A stretch of 64,000 nt of DNA from Lanius collurio (GCA_020086605.1 JACBWW010000003.1:51528251-51592250), one strand, 5' to 3'; positions 13,047 to 26,654 are shown, numbered from the stretch's first letter. Notes: a model not told the origin generated them from the letters alone. Program-made: numbers and translations.

Positions 13047-13206
13047 TATAACAGGGTAAGGGACAGTAGGTTTAAACAGAAAGGGTAGATTTAAATTGGA
13101 CATAAGAAGACATTTTTTATGGTGAAGCTGGTGAGACACTGGACCAGACTGCCCAGGGAAATTGTGGATTCCCCATCTGAGGTCAGGCTGGATAGGGCTC
13201 CAACAG
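13047..13206 (+). mobile_element. CR1 LINE fragment, near 3' end
   Basis: The sequence follows the CR1 end of ORF2 and start of the 3' UTR: a GATTTAAATTGGACATAAGAAG block, then GGTGAGACACTGGACCAGACTGCCCAGG, then a decayed TGGATTCCCC. It breaks off in GGCTGGATAGGGCT, before the usual 3' terminal repeats, exactly where the LTR piece at 13207 begins. Confidence 0.8.
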
Positions 13207-13803
13207 GGGGCTGAGGTCATCAGTCATTTTCTCTGCTGCTCCTTCCTCCTCAAAGGGAGTACTCCTCACACTCTTCACCTGCTCCAGTGTGGTGTCCCTC
13301 TCATGGGAACCAGTTCTTCACAAAATGCTCCAGCATAATCCCCTTCCACAGGGTGCAGTGCTTCAGAAACAGGGTCACAATTCCTCCTAGCAAACCTGCT
13401 CCAGCTCCATGATTCTGCAGATCCTTGCCAGAGGCCTGCCCAGAGTGGGCTTCCCACAGGGTCACAGCATCCTTTGGGAACCTGTCCAGTGTGGGATCCT
13501 CTAGGGGCTGCAGGTGAAATTCTGTTCTAGCACCTGATGCGCCTCCTTCCTCTCCTGCATCACTGACCTTGGTGTGTGTAGAGCTGTTTCTCTTACAGAT
13601 TCTCACTCTTGTGATTCCACAGCTTTTTCCTTTCCTTCTTAAATACATTATTCCTGAGGTGCTAACACTGTTACTGGATAGGTTCAGCCTTGGCCAGCAG
13701 AGCTGGCATTGACCCCATCAGACCTGGGGGAAGCTTCCAGCAGCTTTCACAAAGCCACCCCTGTAGGCCCACTGAAAAAACTCTGCCATGCAAACCCAAT
13801 GCA
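13207..13803 (-). mobile_element. Truncated LTR of family A (5' part)
   Basis: On the minus strand it starts TGCATTGGGTTTGCATGG at 13803 and follows the LTR at 1854-2949 through the AACAGTGTTAGCACC..GTATTTAAGAAGG promoter block and the CACCAAGGTCAGTGATGC stretch. The open frames 13301-13648 and 13275-13457 (-) belong to it. The 3' third with the polyadenylation region is missing; the element ends at a CR1 fragment. The junction can be placed only within about 20 bases. Confidence 0.78.
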
Positions 13804-16800
13804 ATGGTGCTTGTATCAGTGGCCATATTCAACTAGGGTTATTTTATTGTCAAAATCCATGTAAAGATGGACTGGTAAAAAGGGCAATAAATGATTGGCA
13901 TATGCTCTTAGTTTCAGTTATAGTTTAGTTTCTGTCATAATTCAGTGAAGTTTTGCTGAATGTCACTGGATGTCAGAAATGACAAGACTGTTAAAACCAA
14001 AGCCAAATCCCAAGATGCAAACTGTGACATCAGGGTTCATAGCATTGGCCACCAAGGGGTCTGTTTGATCTTCTGGAACATAAACTTTGGCTTCAATTTT
14101 CATTGAAGTAGGTGTTGTTTTTATCATTTTTAAACTCTTAAAAAAAGGAAAAGGTAAAGAAATTCTTCAGCAAAACCTGTCACTGAGAATAGAACAGCAG
14201 CATGAGCATCCAGATAAAGGATTTATTTGTCATGTTATAATACATACTGTGCACCTAACATAAATACTCTCCATGGTTAAACATTTCTATGTATGAAGCC
14301 TCATCCCCCCAAATAAGTATGTTATGATGCAGTTTCAAAAAATGTAATTAAGTGATAACTTATTCTTTCTCTTAAATAAAGCAATTAATTTCTTCTGCTG
14401 AAGTTTATTCAGTACCGAGGGCACTAAAAGTGGGTAGTCCTCCTATCTAAATAACTTTGCTTTTGTATATGAAATCAAATTGTTTGTAAGTGTTTAATAG
14501 AAAATTCCAAAATGTTAGTGTGACAATCCTTTGAAAATTTTTGGCTAAATAGAATTTTTTACTTATTTATTTTTCCGTTGCAATACCTTAAATTTGCTGC
14601 ATTTTTAAAAATTTGTATTAATTAATCATTCTGAATCTTTACATAAATTTCTCTATTTATTTACACTGCTAAGTTTTGTTATATTCTATAATTACAGGCA
14701 AATTATGTCAATAATAAAAGAAAAAAAAAGATAAACCATGTTAGTAGATCTAATTAGTTCTTGCTTATCATTACACTATTTACAAGAAATGTATAACATT
14801 CACAATATCTGAAGTATAACAAGAATTCTTACATTATTTCTAAAGAAATAATACAAGGAATTTACTAGAGAATGGATCTCTGACATACATTTTTAATACA
14901 TTTTCATCATTATCTTTCCAGCACATAAAACAATTTCTTTCTCCATGGAAATAATCAACAAAGTGAGATCATACTGAAAATCCAAAAATTTTAAAATTTT
15001 ATTTCTTTAAATGTTATTATTTTAAAGGGACACCTTGTGAATGCAGGCAAAAATACACAATGATTTGATCAATAGGGTAATACTAAAGGTCACTGACAAA
15101 TATATTTAGTGTTTTTTTACCTTATCTGTAAAAGGTGGTCATGTAACCACTGTTCTAATTTTAGATGCTGCTTTTGTAAAAGTCATGAATTTCTATGGAT
15201 AAAAGTGAGACAGAGTTTGTAGGACAAGGTAATAACTTCTATATAAATAAAATAGCTTGAAGGGGGGGAAGAGAGAAGAAAAATAAAGATTGAACAAACA
15301 AATCTTTCCACTTCTCTAAAGTCAAGACGAAACTTAAAGCCAAAAATATTTTTAATTTAAATTAATTATGTTAATTGATTAGATAATGTAAAGATAAAGA
15401 TGGCTGGCAATTGCAACATAAAGCGGAATGTTAGGAAAGGTAGAAAGGGATACATTTTCTGTATCTTTACAAGGCTCTAGACAATTTTTCAGAGCAAAAA
15501 ATAATAGCTTTATGTCAACTGACTGTCAGTTGAAATACAAGTTATATTTTGAAAATATACCGAGGCAGGCTTTCCTGAGAACTTCTAAGCAATTAAGCTA
15601 GATGGTTTATCAGAAATAGTGCCAAATAACAAGTGTTTTTCTATTGACTTCACAGAGGTATGAATCTGACCAGTCTCTGGTTAAAAGAAGCAGAGGAATT
15701 CCTGTTCCTAGCATGAGCGGGTACCAGTAGAGAAGAGCTCTGTCCTTACTAGAGCTATTTAAGCAAATTTTCAGAAATTATTTAATAAAACGACTTCCCC
15801 AAATCATTTTAAATTATTTTAAGAATGCAATATAAGCCGACAGAAAGGCTGAGGGGCATTTTTTAGCATGCTATTCCAATAACTTCTTGCTATCAGTTCA
15901 CTGATCCCTTTCTGCTGCCTTTTTTCCATAATGACCTTCATGATGTCGATAATTATACACAGCAGAAACCTTAGTTACAGATAACGACAGTGAGTCTTGC
16001 TGATTTTTTCTGCTTTCAGTTTACTTTGTTTAATGTGAAAATACTATTTCTCATCACTTTTTACTTTTTTTTTAATTCTGTCACTACTCCTGTGCTGTCT
16101 GACCTGCAGACAGGTCTCCGGCATAGCTTTTCCTAACGTGCTCTTCCTCACCTCTTAAATTTCTCACCTAAGATGATTTTTAGTATGACAAACTTATCCA
16201 ACTCAGTGTCCAGCCCTACTGTAAAAACTTAAATGCTCCTTCTGCCAGGTGTAGTAGTATGCCTGCTAGGCCCTGCCAAGGCCCTCCATGCTTTGGTCTG
16301 CACTGTCTGCCCACAGTCCCTTATGTGGGAGTCCACAGTCTCTCCAGGGGAATAGAACCTTTTCTACAGAAAAGATTTGTAATTTGATTAAATAAAGGAC
16401 CCTCATATGGACTCAGAGCCTCTCCTGCCTGAGGAATATGCTTGTATTGTTGCACTGCAGAGAAAATACTTGTGAATGCACAGCACAGCTTTTGCACGTG
16501 CATGGCTCAATTACGAGAGATTCCTTATCTCTGTACTGAACATATATGACTTCTTTTGGGCTGTAACAAAGGGCTCAATATCAGAGAGAGAGTTGTAAGG
16601 CAATCTTAATTAATTATCTTAAATAAGATTAGATTTTCAGTTAATAAAGATATCATCTAAATATTCCAGGATTTCAGAAACCTAGCAAAAAGATGGAAAT
16701 AGATATTTCCAATATAAGAAGGTAAAATATTTTCCAAAGAGTTTTTTTTTTAATGCTTTTCATGTGTGCACAAATATGAGACTTTCACAATTATTGATTT

Positions 16801-19800
16801 AATGTTTTTATATCTCATGCAAAAATGTGATGTTTCTAGCAAGTCTGTGCCCTCTAGTACCATACTTTGGTTTCTAGCTCAGTACAGACTCAAAAGTGTT
16901 AGTAACACTTGTGTGTCACCAACTCCCTTTGTCTATAGGAGTAACAGAACCAATAGTGTTTTTCATCCCTACAGTGTCATTGGAAAATAATAGTTTTCAG
17001 AGGATTTTGTAGGAGTCTTCAAACAATCCTGCTCGTTCATCTATACCCATAAGCAAAATTCAATTCTTAGTAACATTACTAATATTTTGTATCAAGTTGT
17101 ACCACAAAATCTGTAGCATGGCATGCTTTTTCAATAAAAACAGACACATCAGGGGAAAAAAATCCACCCTATTTTCATTTATCAACCTCTGCATTATTAC
17201 TTAAGAGAAATAGTAAAAGCAAACATTGAATCTGTAGCTGCTTAAAACAGAAGATAGCTGACTACAGCACCACAAAAACTGCCTTCAAAAGTCTAAAACT
17301 AGAGGAATTCAGACTACATAAAGAATTTTTAAGAGTGGAATGCCAGGGAGAAGTGAGGGACTGAAGGGATGGGAATCTGAGAGCCAAGGCTGGCTCTGTG
17401 CAGGCCATTTCCCTGATGATGGTGGGGGAAAATCCTGCAAGGACTGAACACAGGGGCAGAGCTGAGTACAGGTGACAGGGTCCGTCAGTATGGCTAGCAG
17501 TGAACCAGGTTCAGGATCTCACCTGGGAGAAGAAGAAGAAATCAGAGACAGATGAAGGCAAGCCAAATCATAGTTCTGGGGGTATATGCAGGGGATCAGG
17601 ACAGGGCTGCAGACTGGTGCTTCTACAGCATTGTTTGGGGAGATGCAACGGCCCTAGAGCTGAGAGGAGATGGTGTCCTAGGTCTGAGTGCAATGGTGTG
17701 TGAGAGCCCCAAGTGAAGCTCTTAATGCCTTTGAGGCTGTGACAAGACACTCTAATTTCTCTATTGCTTCAAGATCTTTTCAGTGATATTGGTATTGTAA
17801 CTCAGCCAGATGTGTCACGTATTGTTTTTTCAAACACGATGCCCTTGCTGACACAGCTTTCTAGGCACTTACAATTCTGCTTCACTGGAATTAATATATA
17901 TAATTAGAGCAACATTTATAAAATTAAATATACTGCAAATTGATATCTCTGGGCCACTTTAAGATGAGACTGAAACTAATATTTAATGCAATAGTACACA
18001 ATTGATCCAGTTTAGAAATGGTGGTGTCTTTTAATTCTTGTCTTATTGATCATGCACCAGATAAATTCAAAAACTTTTGCTGAGATGCAAAGATGAAACC
18101 TTTGCACTGGAGAAACAATTTCCTCAGCCAAGTGACGTTCCCTAAAGATAACAACATAAACTTTTTATGTTTTCTATGACTTTGAAAAAAATAAAAATAA
18201 AACCAATGCAGAAAACCCTTCTGATAATATGAAAAGGTGTTAGAGCTACTGCAGTCGTCCTGGGTATGGAGGGAAAGAGCGGTGGCGTTTCTAGCACTGT
18301 CTAATTCCATATGACCCAAGTCGCAGTGGGGCTGTGGTTTCAGCAGGAAGTACTGGGGGGCTGGAAGAGGAAGGGTGTCCATCTCTTTGTCGGGCTGTTT
18401 TTGTGGGAGGTATGTGCCAGGCCAGGATCAGGACTGTGTGGCTGCTCAGCACTGGGATAAATCTGCCCACTGCAGCCCGCACCGACACCCACAGCCCCTG
18501 GCTGCTGAACGGGAGCTGGGCCGGGGCTGAGCCCTGCTGGGCAGCGTGGAGTGAGCAGCTTGTCTGCAATACTCCTCATTTGAAGCAGCTGCCCAGGTTT
18601 TATTTTGTCCCTGGTTGCCATCGTTTCCAGACTGGGGAGAGGAAGGTGAGTGGGAAGAGCCTGTCTGTCACGCTGCCTTTGTTCTCCTGGGCGCCATGTG
18701 ATGGGCAGTGTGGGGACAGATGGCATTTTGCCTTTGTCTACAAAACCATGCCAGGCTCTTCCTCTCTTGTCCCCATCTCTTTCAGAAGTGTTTTTGTTTG
18801 TTGGGTGGTGAATACCCACTTGTGGGTAGAGCATTGCCCTCTTCTATTGGTATTGTCATGTTTATTGTGAGTTTCTCGGGAAAATGTGATTCCCACTCGG
18901 GGTCTGTCCTCTTCTGTTGAAAAGGGGCAAGGGAAAAGGTCCAACTTGAGTGAGGTCAGTTTTTCTGTTGGGTTTTAAACCAGACTAGCAGTCATATTTA
19001 GTGTTGCCTTAGGGTTTCTTTTTTATAAAAACCGTTTGTTGCTGCCTGCCTGAACATTTTGTCACCTTATTATGATGTATTAATCTTTTAATACATTTTT
19101 ACAAATGCTTGTTGTATAAGACACTCTATTAATGTCTAGAATTTATAGTGTTCCTTCATGTTGACCTTTTTTATTTTCTTTTTTAATTGACCTTAAGATA
19201 ATTAAAAGGAATGAGGATGAGTAAGATATTCTTAGTCAATGCTTTTACTGGCACTTTCTAATGCAAGCTCCAAATAGCTGTATTTTATTTTAAGTACAAT
19301 TTAATAAAATCCAGATCAGACTTTGTTTAAGTTTTATATGAGATTGAATTCTGTAATTCTCTACTGTAATTCTCTACTTTCAAATACTCATTGGGAGAGG
19401 AGAGAAGGTGTTTGGGTTTTTTCAGGTATCCAGATACATATTTAAGCTATTCTGTGTAATTTATGACCAACATATATGGTTAATGCCTTAATTTACAGTC
19501 AAAAAGTTATATTAAAATATCTGGATTTGAAAACTGGGCCTTGAAATTCCTTTGTACTTCATATATGACATTCATTCTATTTGATGTTACACTAAGACCT
19601 CACAAGGATTAATGATCACATTAGTGCATGCCTGTGTGTGGGTTTACAGTTCTCCACCTAGGTCTCAGTGTATTTCCTTCCCATTAAATCCCTTTATTAT
19701 TTCTTTGTAACCTCCTCCTACTCATTTTCTTCTTGTTGTTGTCACTGTATCAGGAACAGTTCAGGAACTTCTTCCAAATGCTAACTGATCAGAATTCATA

Positions 19801-22800
19801 TTTAAACACAGGTCTTTTAAAGATGCCTGTCTCTGCTTTATCTGACAAGGTCTGTTTAGCGTTCAAATATCATTTCTGATTTTGATATGTCTTGATCTTT
19901 GATACTGTCTGCATTTTCTTGAAATGTTATGCTCAGCTATATCCATACAGTCTTTTTTACATATTTGATTGTGACTATGCTTCCAAAATTAATCTATTAC
20001 TGTCAAGGCAATCGCTACATAAGGAATACTAATATAGGCATTCCTAAAATGCATACATTTGCCTATGACTGAGTGATTCAGAGTGTTTGCTGTTTAGATA
20101 ATTAAAGCAGCTGAAGGATGGAGAGAGGTGCAGAGAAAGGTGATTCAGCGTTGTAACAGTCTGATTAGTGAGACTGCACCAATTAATCATCAGAAATGTT
20201 ACCTATAAGTATAATTTCCTATTCATCTGAAATGCTTTCCCCTGCAATAAATGCCTTTTCCACCAGGTTGTGGCAAAAATAGAATGGGAAAGACAAAAAA
20301 AAACTTGGTTGGATTTTGCTTGGGACAGTTATAAATACCTGAGGATATGATAGTCAGAGGCAATAAGTACAATAGAATAGCAAAGAAGTAGCAACACAGG
20401 GATATATAATAATATTTATGAGACTTTTCTAGAAATGTATTCAGGACATGCTGGTCCTGAATGCAGAACTAAGCATCCATTTTAGTCAGTGAAGTATCAA
20501 AAACTAAACCAATTACATACTAAACCACACCGAAAGTAAATGAGGAGTAGTTGTCGACCTGAGGAGCTACTCTGTCTTTTGCTTATTTCTTCATTATTCC
20601 TTGCCTAGAAGAAGGAACAGGAAGGCTTATATGTTTAGAAGATAAATGTAAGGAGTAAAAACAATAGGCTTGATATATATTGAGAAAGGGAGACACTTTA
20701 ACAAAGAAATGAAGTTGAAGTCCAGTCTCCAAAATTTTTGCAGTATTTTATAGGCTGTATATAGGCAGTAGAACTTCTCTAGCCTGTAATATCAGTGAAA
20801 GAAACAATACCTAATGTGCTTTTTTTATTGAATTCAATATATTTAAAGTAGGTTCAGACAATATCAAAACCCTCTTGGGAATTTAAATTTGTCTCTAGGC
20901 TCTGTCGAAAGGTAACAGCTGAACTGAAACACATAAATGTTTAGTGACTCTATTAATTAGATAAAAAGGCTCATGTGAAAATAAAAGTAGCCAAGGTGCT
21001 TGCAACTCTTGCTGATCTGGAATGACAAGGCTGACCAAACTGCAGATCCCCCTAGCTAAAATATTAATGTAAGTTTGGAATTCTTTTCCTGGGATGTGAC
21101 TGCCTACATTCCATGGTCTTGTTTCAGAGACCTTAATCAGATGCTCAGAACTTTAGCTGACAGACAAGAGACACAATATGATGTTATATTTAATATCAAA
21201 TAAGTCTAATTATTTCAAATCTCTCCTTTTTCCTGGTTTGTGTGGCAGGCTGCAAGAATTTTCAGCTTGTCATAACTTGTACTGTGTAAGATGCTGAACT
21301 GCATGACATTTTCTATTAATTTCCAACACAATACCTCCTCCTTGTATGCAGTCCCTTATTATACAAATTCAAAGGTTGTTTGTCAATTATTTAAAGGACA
21401 TCTGTTTAAATTAAGAATATGCTTAGAAGAAACAGTACTGTCTTCCAGTTTAACAGAGCTCCTGTCTAAAGAGTTCATCTTGCTAATGTCATAGGTTGCC
21501 TTCAGTTGCCTCCCTGATCTCCTGGCTTCCTGCAGGGTCAGAAATGTGTCATTTCTCTGTACTTCATTGTCAGAGAAAAAAAAAAGAGAGAGGAAGAGAT
21601 ACTGATACACATGAGCATTTTAAACCTTGCATGGAACTTTATAACAATTCTATGCTTTCTTTGCAATTAGAGTCTATGTAGCAATCTAATGAAGAATGAG
21701 AAAGAAAAATCAATATTTCTACTATTTTATTTGCCTTCTGGCCATTTCCTAACTGTTTTCATCAGCTACCTCAACTTTATGGATTTGACTTAAAATTTAC
21801 ATAACCCATCAAGGAAGACTAGCAGGATATAATACTCAGAGAGTTGTATAAATAAGTGAACTGATAATGAGGGTTGGACAAGAGGTTGATTTGACTTAGG
21901 CCTCTTCTAGTTCTGGCAGGGATATGTTTGCTGTCCGTGTGATCAGCAGAAGTGGCTGAAGTTTAGTTCTCTGTACAAACCATGGGACAAATGTGCATGT
22001 AGAAATGCCAGTGAGCATTTCTGGAAAACAGTGGATTTACTGTGATGCCAGGCAGTGACTGCTCAGTTTGAAGACTAAACAATTTTTTGTGTTCTCTGAT
22101 TTAGTGTCAAGACCTTATAAGAACTCTGGTTGTTACCATATGATATATGCATAAAATAAACTCAACTGGATTTCCAAGTTTTACTGCAGTTATCATCAGA
22201 ATTTTTGATACATGAGGCTTTACTGGGGATGGCTGGAACCTTCTGATCATTGACTAAGAAAATCTTATTGCAAGGAAGCTCTGTACTGAGCAAAGTGGTG
22301 AATGTAGCAAGGGATATTCAAAGAACTTAAATTTAGGAAAAGTACTTATCTAGTTGGGCAAGAACTTACGGTATTTTTTAGTTTGCTCTTCTGGGATATC
22401 ATTCTTTTTTCTGCATTCTTCAGGTTGCAATCTATACTTTTTTCCCACTGGAAAATGGCCAGTCAAAAATGTTTTGGCTGCCAAAGTATTTGACATTTAT
22501 GTCAGGATAGATATTAGTAGTGACAGGTTAGACTAAAATGTGAGTGTAGTCATTAAACCCTCATGTTAGGGCAAAACCAAGAAAGATGATTGAGTTAGTA
22601 CTGTAAGGTAGGACTAAGGACTTTCTGCATGACATCTCTACAGTCACAGCAATGACAATCATTTGTTTGGGATTTCTTTGGAACAAAGAGTGCTTCATTC
22701 TGCATATAAGTTTAAATCATACACACTCATTGTCATAAATGAAGACTGATTTGATTTATTTCAGGAATACTACAGCATAAAACAACCTTAAAGTAAATAT

Positions 22801-22999
22801 GAGAATATTTTGAGGACAACTTAATTCACAAAAAAAAAAGAAGAGAAAAGCTTGCTTCTTTTTTTATGTCTCTTTTTTTAATTTCTTTTAAACTCTTGTA
22901 AACCTTGAAATAAAAGGTTGATTTAATAGTTCTTGCAAAAAAAGTGGATGAATACCACAGTCATCAGAAGTATTAATTTAAAGGTTGATTTAAAAAAGG
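13804..22999. other. Long stretch with no gene or repeat recognised
   Basis: About 9 kb, mostly AT-rich and apparently unique. Two sub-regions differ. At 17330-17750 there is a purine-rich, GC-richer block. At 18240-18960 there is a GC-richer block with overlapping open frames on both strands (longest 18334-18870 + and 18340-18834 -) but no recognisable domain or splice structure. Either could be an old retroposon, an LTR or a non-coding exon; the sequence alone does not decide. Confidence 0.55.
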
Positions 23000-23880
23000 G
23001 AAAGGTTTGCACCCAGGCTCGCCAGTAATGAGTGATGGGATGGTGTGCCAGAAGTTGAGGAAATGAGCCCTAATGCAATATCTCAGTCTGCTTCATGAGG
23101 TGTCAGCTCCAATGTAGTACACCTGAAATGTTTCTACACTATTGCACGTAGCATGAGGAGCAAATGAGAGGATCTTCAGGCTCTGGCCCAGTTCCAGAGA
23201 CTTGACATTACTGGCATAAGTGAAACCTGATGGGATGAATCCTGTGTCCTTGTTGGATGGTTACAGGCTCTTCAGGAGGGTCAGGAAGGGCAGAAGGAGC
23301 TGGGGATTGTCATTGTGTGCAATAGAAGGGTTTGAATATATGGAGCTGACAGTTGTCAGTGGCCCAGTTCAGAGTCTCTGGGTGAGAATCAATGGCCCAA
23401 CAAGTAATGCAGATGTCATTGTAGGAGTCTGCTGTAGATCTCCCAACCAGGACAATGATGCTCATGAATTTGTTCTTTGAGGAACTGAGAGACACTTCCA
23501 GGTCAACTGCCCTTGTCCTTATGGAGGACTTCAACTTGCTAGAAGTTAACTGGGAACATCACACAGCTTGTACAACCTGGGCCAGAAGATTGCTAAAAAA
23601 CCTGGATGACAGCTTTATGGAAGAGGACCTAAGGGAGTCAACTTGGAAACATGCCCTCCTTGATCTGCTGCTGGTCAACAGAGTGGATCTCAGGAGCAAG
23701 TAGAGATTGGCAGCTGTCTTGGCCATCTTGACCATGAAGCCTGACAGAGTTCAAGAAGAGTTTGGACAGTGCTCTCGAGCACATGGTGTAACTCTTGGGG
23801 AGGGTCCTGTGAAAGGTTAAGATTTGGACTCGATAATCCTTGTGGGTCCTTTCCAACTCGTCATATTCTGTGATTCTGTA
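23000..23880 (+). mobile_element. CR1 LINE with internal deletion (endonuclease part joined to 3' end)
   Basis: Translation of 23220-23480 resembles the middle of the CR1 ORF2 endonuclease (ELTVVSGPVQSLWVRINGP, VIVGVCCRSPNQD). After a frameshift near 23460-23490, 23455-23703 carries the ALVLMEDFNL block, where the usual GDFN motif has lost its glycine but keeps D and N, and LLDLLLVNR. Soon after, near 23738, the sequence jumps to the CR1 3' end: GAGTTCAAGAAGAGTTTGGACA and the terminal CATATTCTGTGATTCTGTA. The reverse transcriptase region is absent. Confidence 0.88.
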
Positions 23881-24351
23881 ATTAGGCAATTATCATTTGA
23901 AACTTCAAAAATTGTTTCTACACAGTAAATGTGCAGTATTAACAGTTTGGGAAAAGACAATTTAAGTGTTAATGCTGTAAGTGGTTGGCACTGTGCAACA
24001 TCGCCTTGCACCTAACATAATGTCCGATTTCAGGTGACTGATATGAAGGTTCATAGCTCATGCCTATTCCAGTAAGTAAAAGGGGACAGGTCCTGTTGCT
24101 TGATAGAGAATAAATGATCCAGTATAATTCATCTCCATACAGTTGTATTGTCTTCCACAGTAAAAAGAAGGTATCTTCCTTCATGATGCCTTTGGCCTGT
24201 TCTCCTCCTGAGCCACGCTCAGGCGTTGTCTGGGAGGTTGAGGTTTGGTGTGGGATGGACCATGCAAGTGGGAGCCATAACAGTTAAACCATAGCAGCAG
24301 CTGTTCAGCAGTCTGTGCGCTAGTACAGTACCTCACTCAGCTTAATTCATT
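23881..24351. other. No gene recognised
   Basis: About 470 bases between a CR1 3' end and a minus-strand SINE, with no recognised element. Short minus-strand open frames (23817-24011, 23969-24184) show no motif. Confidence 0.55.
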
Positions 24352-24487
24352 AAAATTAGGCAATATTCTGAGTTGGAAGGGACCCACAAGGATATCAAGT
24401 CCAACTCTTAAGAGAATGGCCTTCACAGGGATTGAACCCACAGTCTTGGCTTTATTAGTATCATGCTCTAACCAACTGAATTAATTA
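24352..24487 (-). mobile_element. tRNA-Ile-derived SINE with CR1-like tail (TguSINE1 type)
   Basis: On the minus strand the 5' half reads like a tRNA-Ile(AAT) gene: an A-box-like TTCAGTTGGTTAGAGC, the anticodon region ACTAATAA, and a B box GGGTTCAATCC (24426-24442 on +). It then passes into a CR1-type 3' end: AGTTGGACTTGATATCCTTG, TGGGTCCCTTCCAACTCAGAATATT. A tRNA-Ile head on a CR1 tail is the structure I know for zebra finch TguSINE1; the tail lets it be copied by the CR1 enzyme. It is too decayed to be a functional tRNA gene. Confidence 0.85.
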
Positions 24488-26189
24488 CTATGAATGCCAG
24501 TTCTAAGGTCCCTTTGAATAAAGGAAGAAATTAGTGATGAAATATATTTGGCACAGTCCTTATTATGTACACAAAACATTACAAAATTCAGTTCTTCTGA
24601 ACATGTAACATAAAGGAAGCCAAGCTCTTCTTCCTAGATTGCAACCCAAATTTATTTCCCCTCAGAATACTGTGCATTTTTTCCATCTTGTTTTTCTTCT
24701 CTTGCTGCCTGTAGCATTGCTCCCACATTCAGGCATATCCATAGCCATTATTTTTAATATTACATTTTAATGAAACCACTTTTTATTCCATGTACTTAGT
24801 TTTTGACCACCTTCATACTCTTCACCTTTTATGTGATGACAGCCATTGTTTCAGCTACCCTTTTATACAAAGAAGCCTAATCACATCTTACATATATCTC
24901 CAGCATAGGACAGATTGCATATTCTCCAGTTTCAAAGAGCATTGTGATTTCTTATAGCTCAGAGATATTCCTGCTGCTAGAAACCAAATTCTTTGTCATA
25001 ATACATAGTTGAATGTAGACGTCTCCTATGGTTGATGTCTTTGAAAATTGCATTTCCTGCTGAGACAAGTCACTCTTTTTACTATAAATGTCTTTTGTGT
25101 GATGAAGTTTGCTTAAAAGCATCCAAGCATTTCCCAGAAGCAAGTGTTTAAAGGCAGAATGCAATAAAAAAAAGAGAATTTCAGCTGGCAAATTTCACTA
25201 CTGGAAAAAAATGTCTGAGCTGTGGGACCACACATTCTAGAATATTAAAAAGACTTAATCAAGGCAAACCAGCTGTAAATTAAGGTTGTAACTCTGCAGA
25301 AACATAGGGAGACAGAAAAACAAATGAAAGCACTATACAAATCATGAACAAAACACTGACTTTTGTTTAAAATCTGAGATCAGACTAGGTGTATATAAAG
25401 TAAGATTATACAGGACCATTCACTAAAGGACTTTTTCTAAATCTGTAAGTTTTATCTTTAATAAAAAGAAGAAAATCAGTGTCATTATTGCTTCTAGGAT
25501 AGTAAAGAATTTTACCAACTAGCTAATCTACTTCAGATAATTCCTATTGCAACGGCTGTATCAGGAACAAAGGATTATCACTAAGAAGAATTTCTTAACA
25601 TCTCGCAAAATGCAAACAGTCCTATTGAGAGTAAGCATTAACAAAATCACTGTGATGAAGCCCAGTGATCCAATGTCCAGGAGAGAAGGACATTGTGCTC
25701 TAATAAACTTTGATCCATAATATTCCAGAGAGAAACATGGGAAAAGTGTTTGCAGGATATTTGACTGTATAATAGTTCTTTTAAGAAAATTTAGGTTGTC
25801 TGGGAAGATTATATGGTCACTTGTAGCTGCCACAAGAACACATTTCTCCCTTTGTGGATCCTACCCTACGTCAGAAGGTGCACAACTTAAAAACTGAGGC
25901 TATTCTAACACTTGTGACCCAGCCCAAAATCTTCAACTAAAATTCAGGAAAATAACACATCCACTCTTCTGAGAGAGTAGCTTAAAACTCTTTCCAAGGC
26001 CAAAATTTAAAACATTATTAGTCAAGCCTCTAATGTTATGAAAAGTCTTAATGAATACATGAATGAATGAATTGATAACAGATTTTTTTCATGACTTCCA
26101 GGTTTGAATCTTTGAGCTTCTTTGTGAGTATTCGTTTAAGACTTTTTCTGAATATAAGAGAACTACACAGTTATCTCAAAAATAGAGCC
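24488..26189. other. No gene recognised
   Basis: AT-rich sequence with short random open frames on the minus strand (24952-25191, 25561-25833). No repeat or RNA gene recognised. Confidence 0.6.
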
Positions 26190-26654
26190 GTTTCATTGGA
26201 AGTTACCACAATTGTTTTCTAGTCCTTCTGCCTGACCACTTTAGTACTGACCAAAAGTTAAAGCATGTTATTATGGACATTGTACAAATGCCTTTTGAAC
26301 AGTAACAGCTACTGATGACCTCCTTGTGATGCCTTTTCTAGTATTTGATGATCATCTTAGTAAAGAAATGTTTCCTCACATCAAGTCTGTACCTTCTCTG
26401 ATGCAGCTTTGAACCATTTCCTTACACCTGCCTCTGGATATCAGGGAAAAGAGGTCAGCCTGTCCCTCTCCATTTTTCCTCCTCAGGACGCCATAGCAAA
26501 TGATGAGGTCATCCTTCAACTTCCTTTTCTTTAAGCTAGAAAAGCCCAAAGTCCTCAGCTGCTGCTGACAGGATGTGCCTACCAGCCACTTCACCAACCT
26601 GGTTGCCCTTCTCTGGACTTCTTCAAGGAACTTAACATCCTCTTTAAACATCAT
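26190..26654 (-). mobile_element. CR1 LINE fragment, ORF2 end and 3' UTR
   Basis: The minus-strand open frame 26376-26654 matches the end of CR1 ORF2: VQRRATRLVKWLVGT, RTLGFSSLKKRKLKDDLI, then a shortened ISRGRCKE block. It continues into 3' UTR-like sequence (AAAGGCATTTGTACAATG, AAGTGGTCAGGCAG) and fades near 26190. CR1 is the main avian non-LTR retrotransposon; this is a 5'-truncated dead copy. Confidence 0.85.

Noticed and set aside
21856..21920. Possible CR1 3' end (GGGTTGGACAAGAGG phrase)
   Set aside because: Only a short, weak likeness with no terminal repeat motif.
24352..24487. Possible genuine tRNA-Ile gene
   Set aside because: The A-box side and acceptor stem are decayed and it runs straight into a CR1-type end, so it is a SINE.
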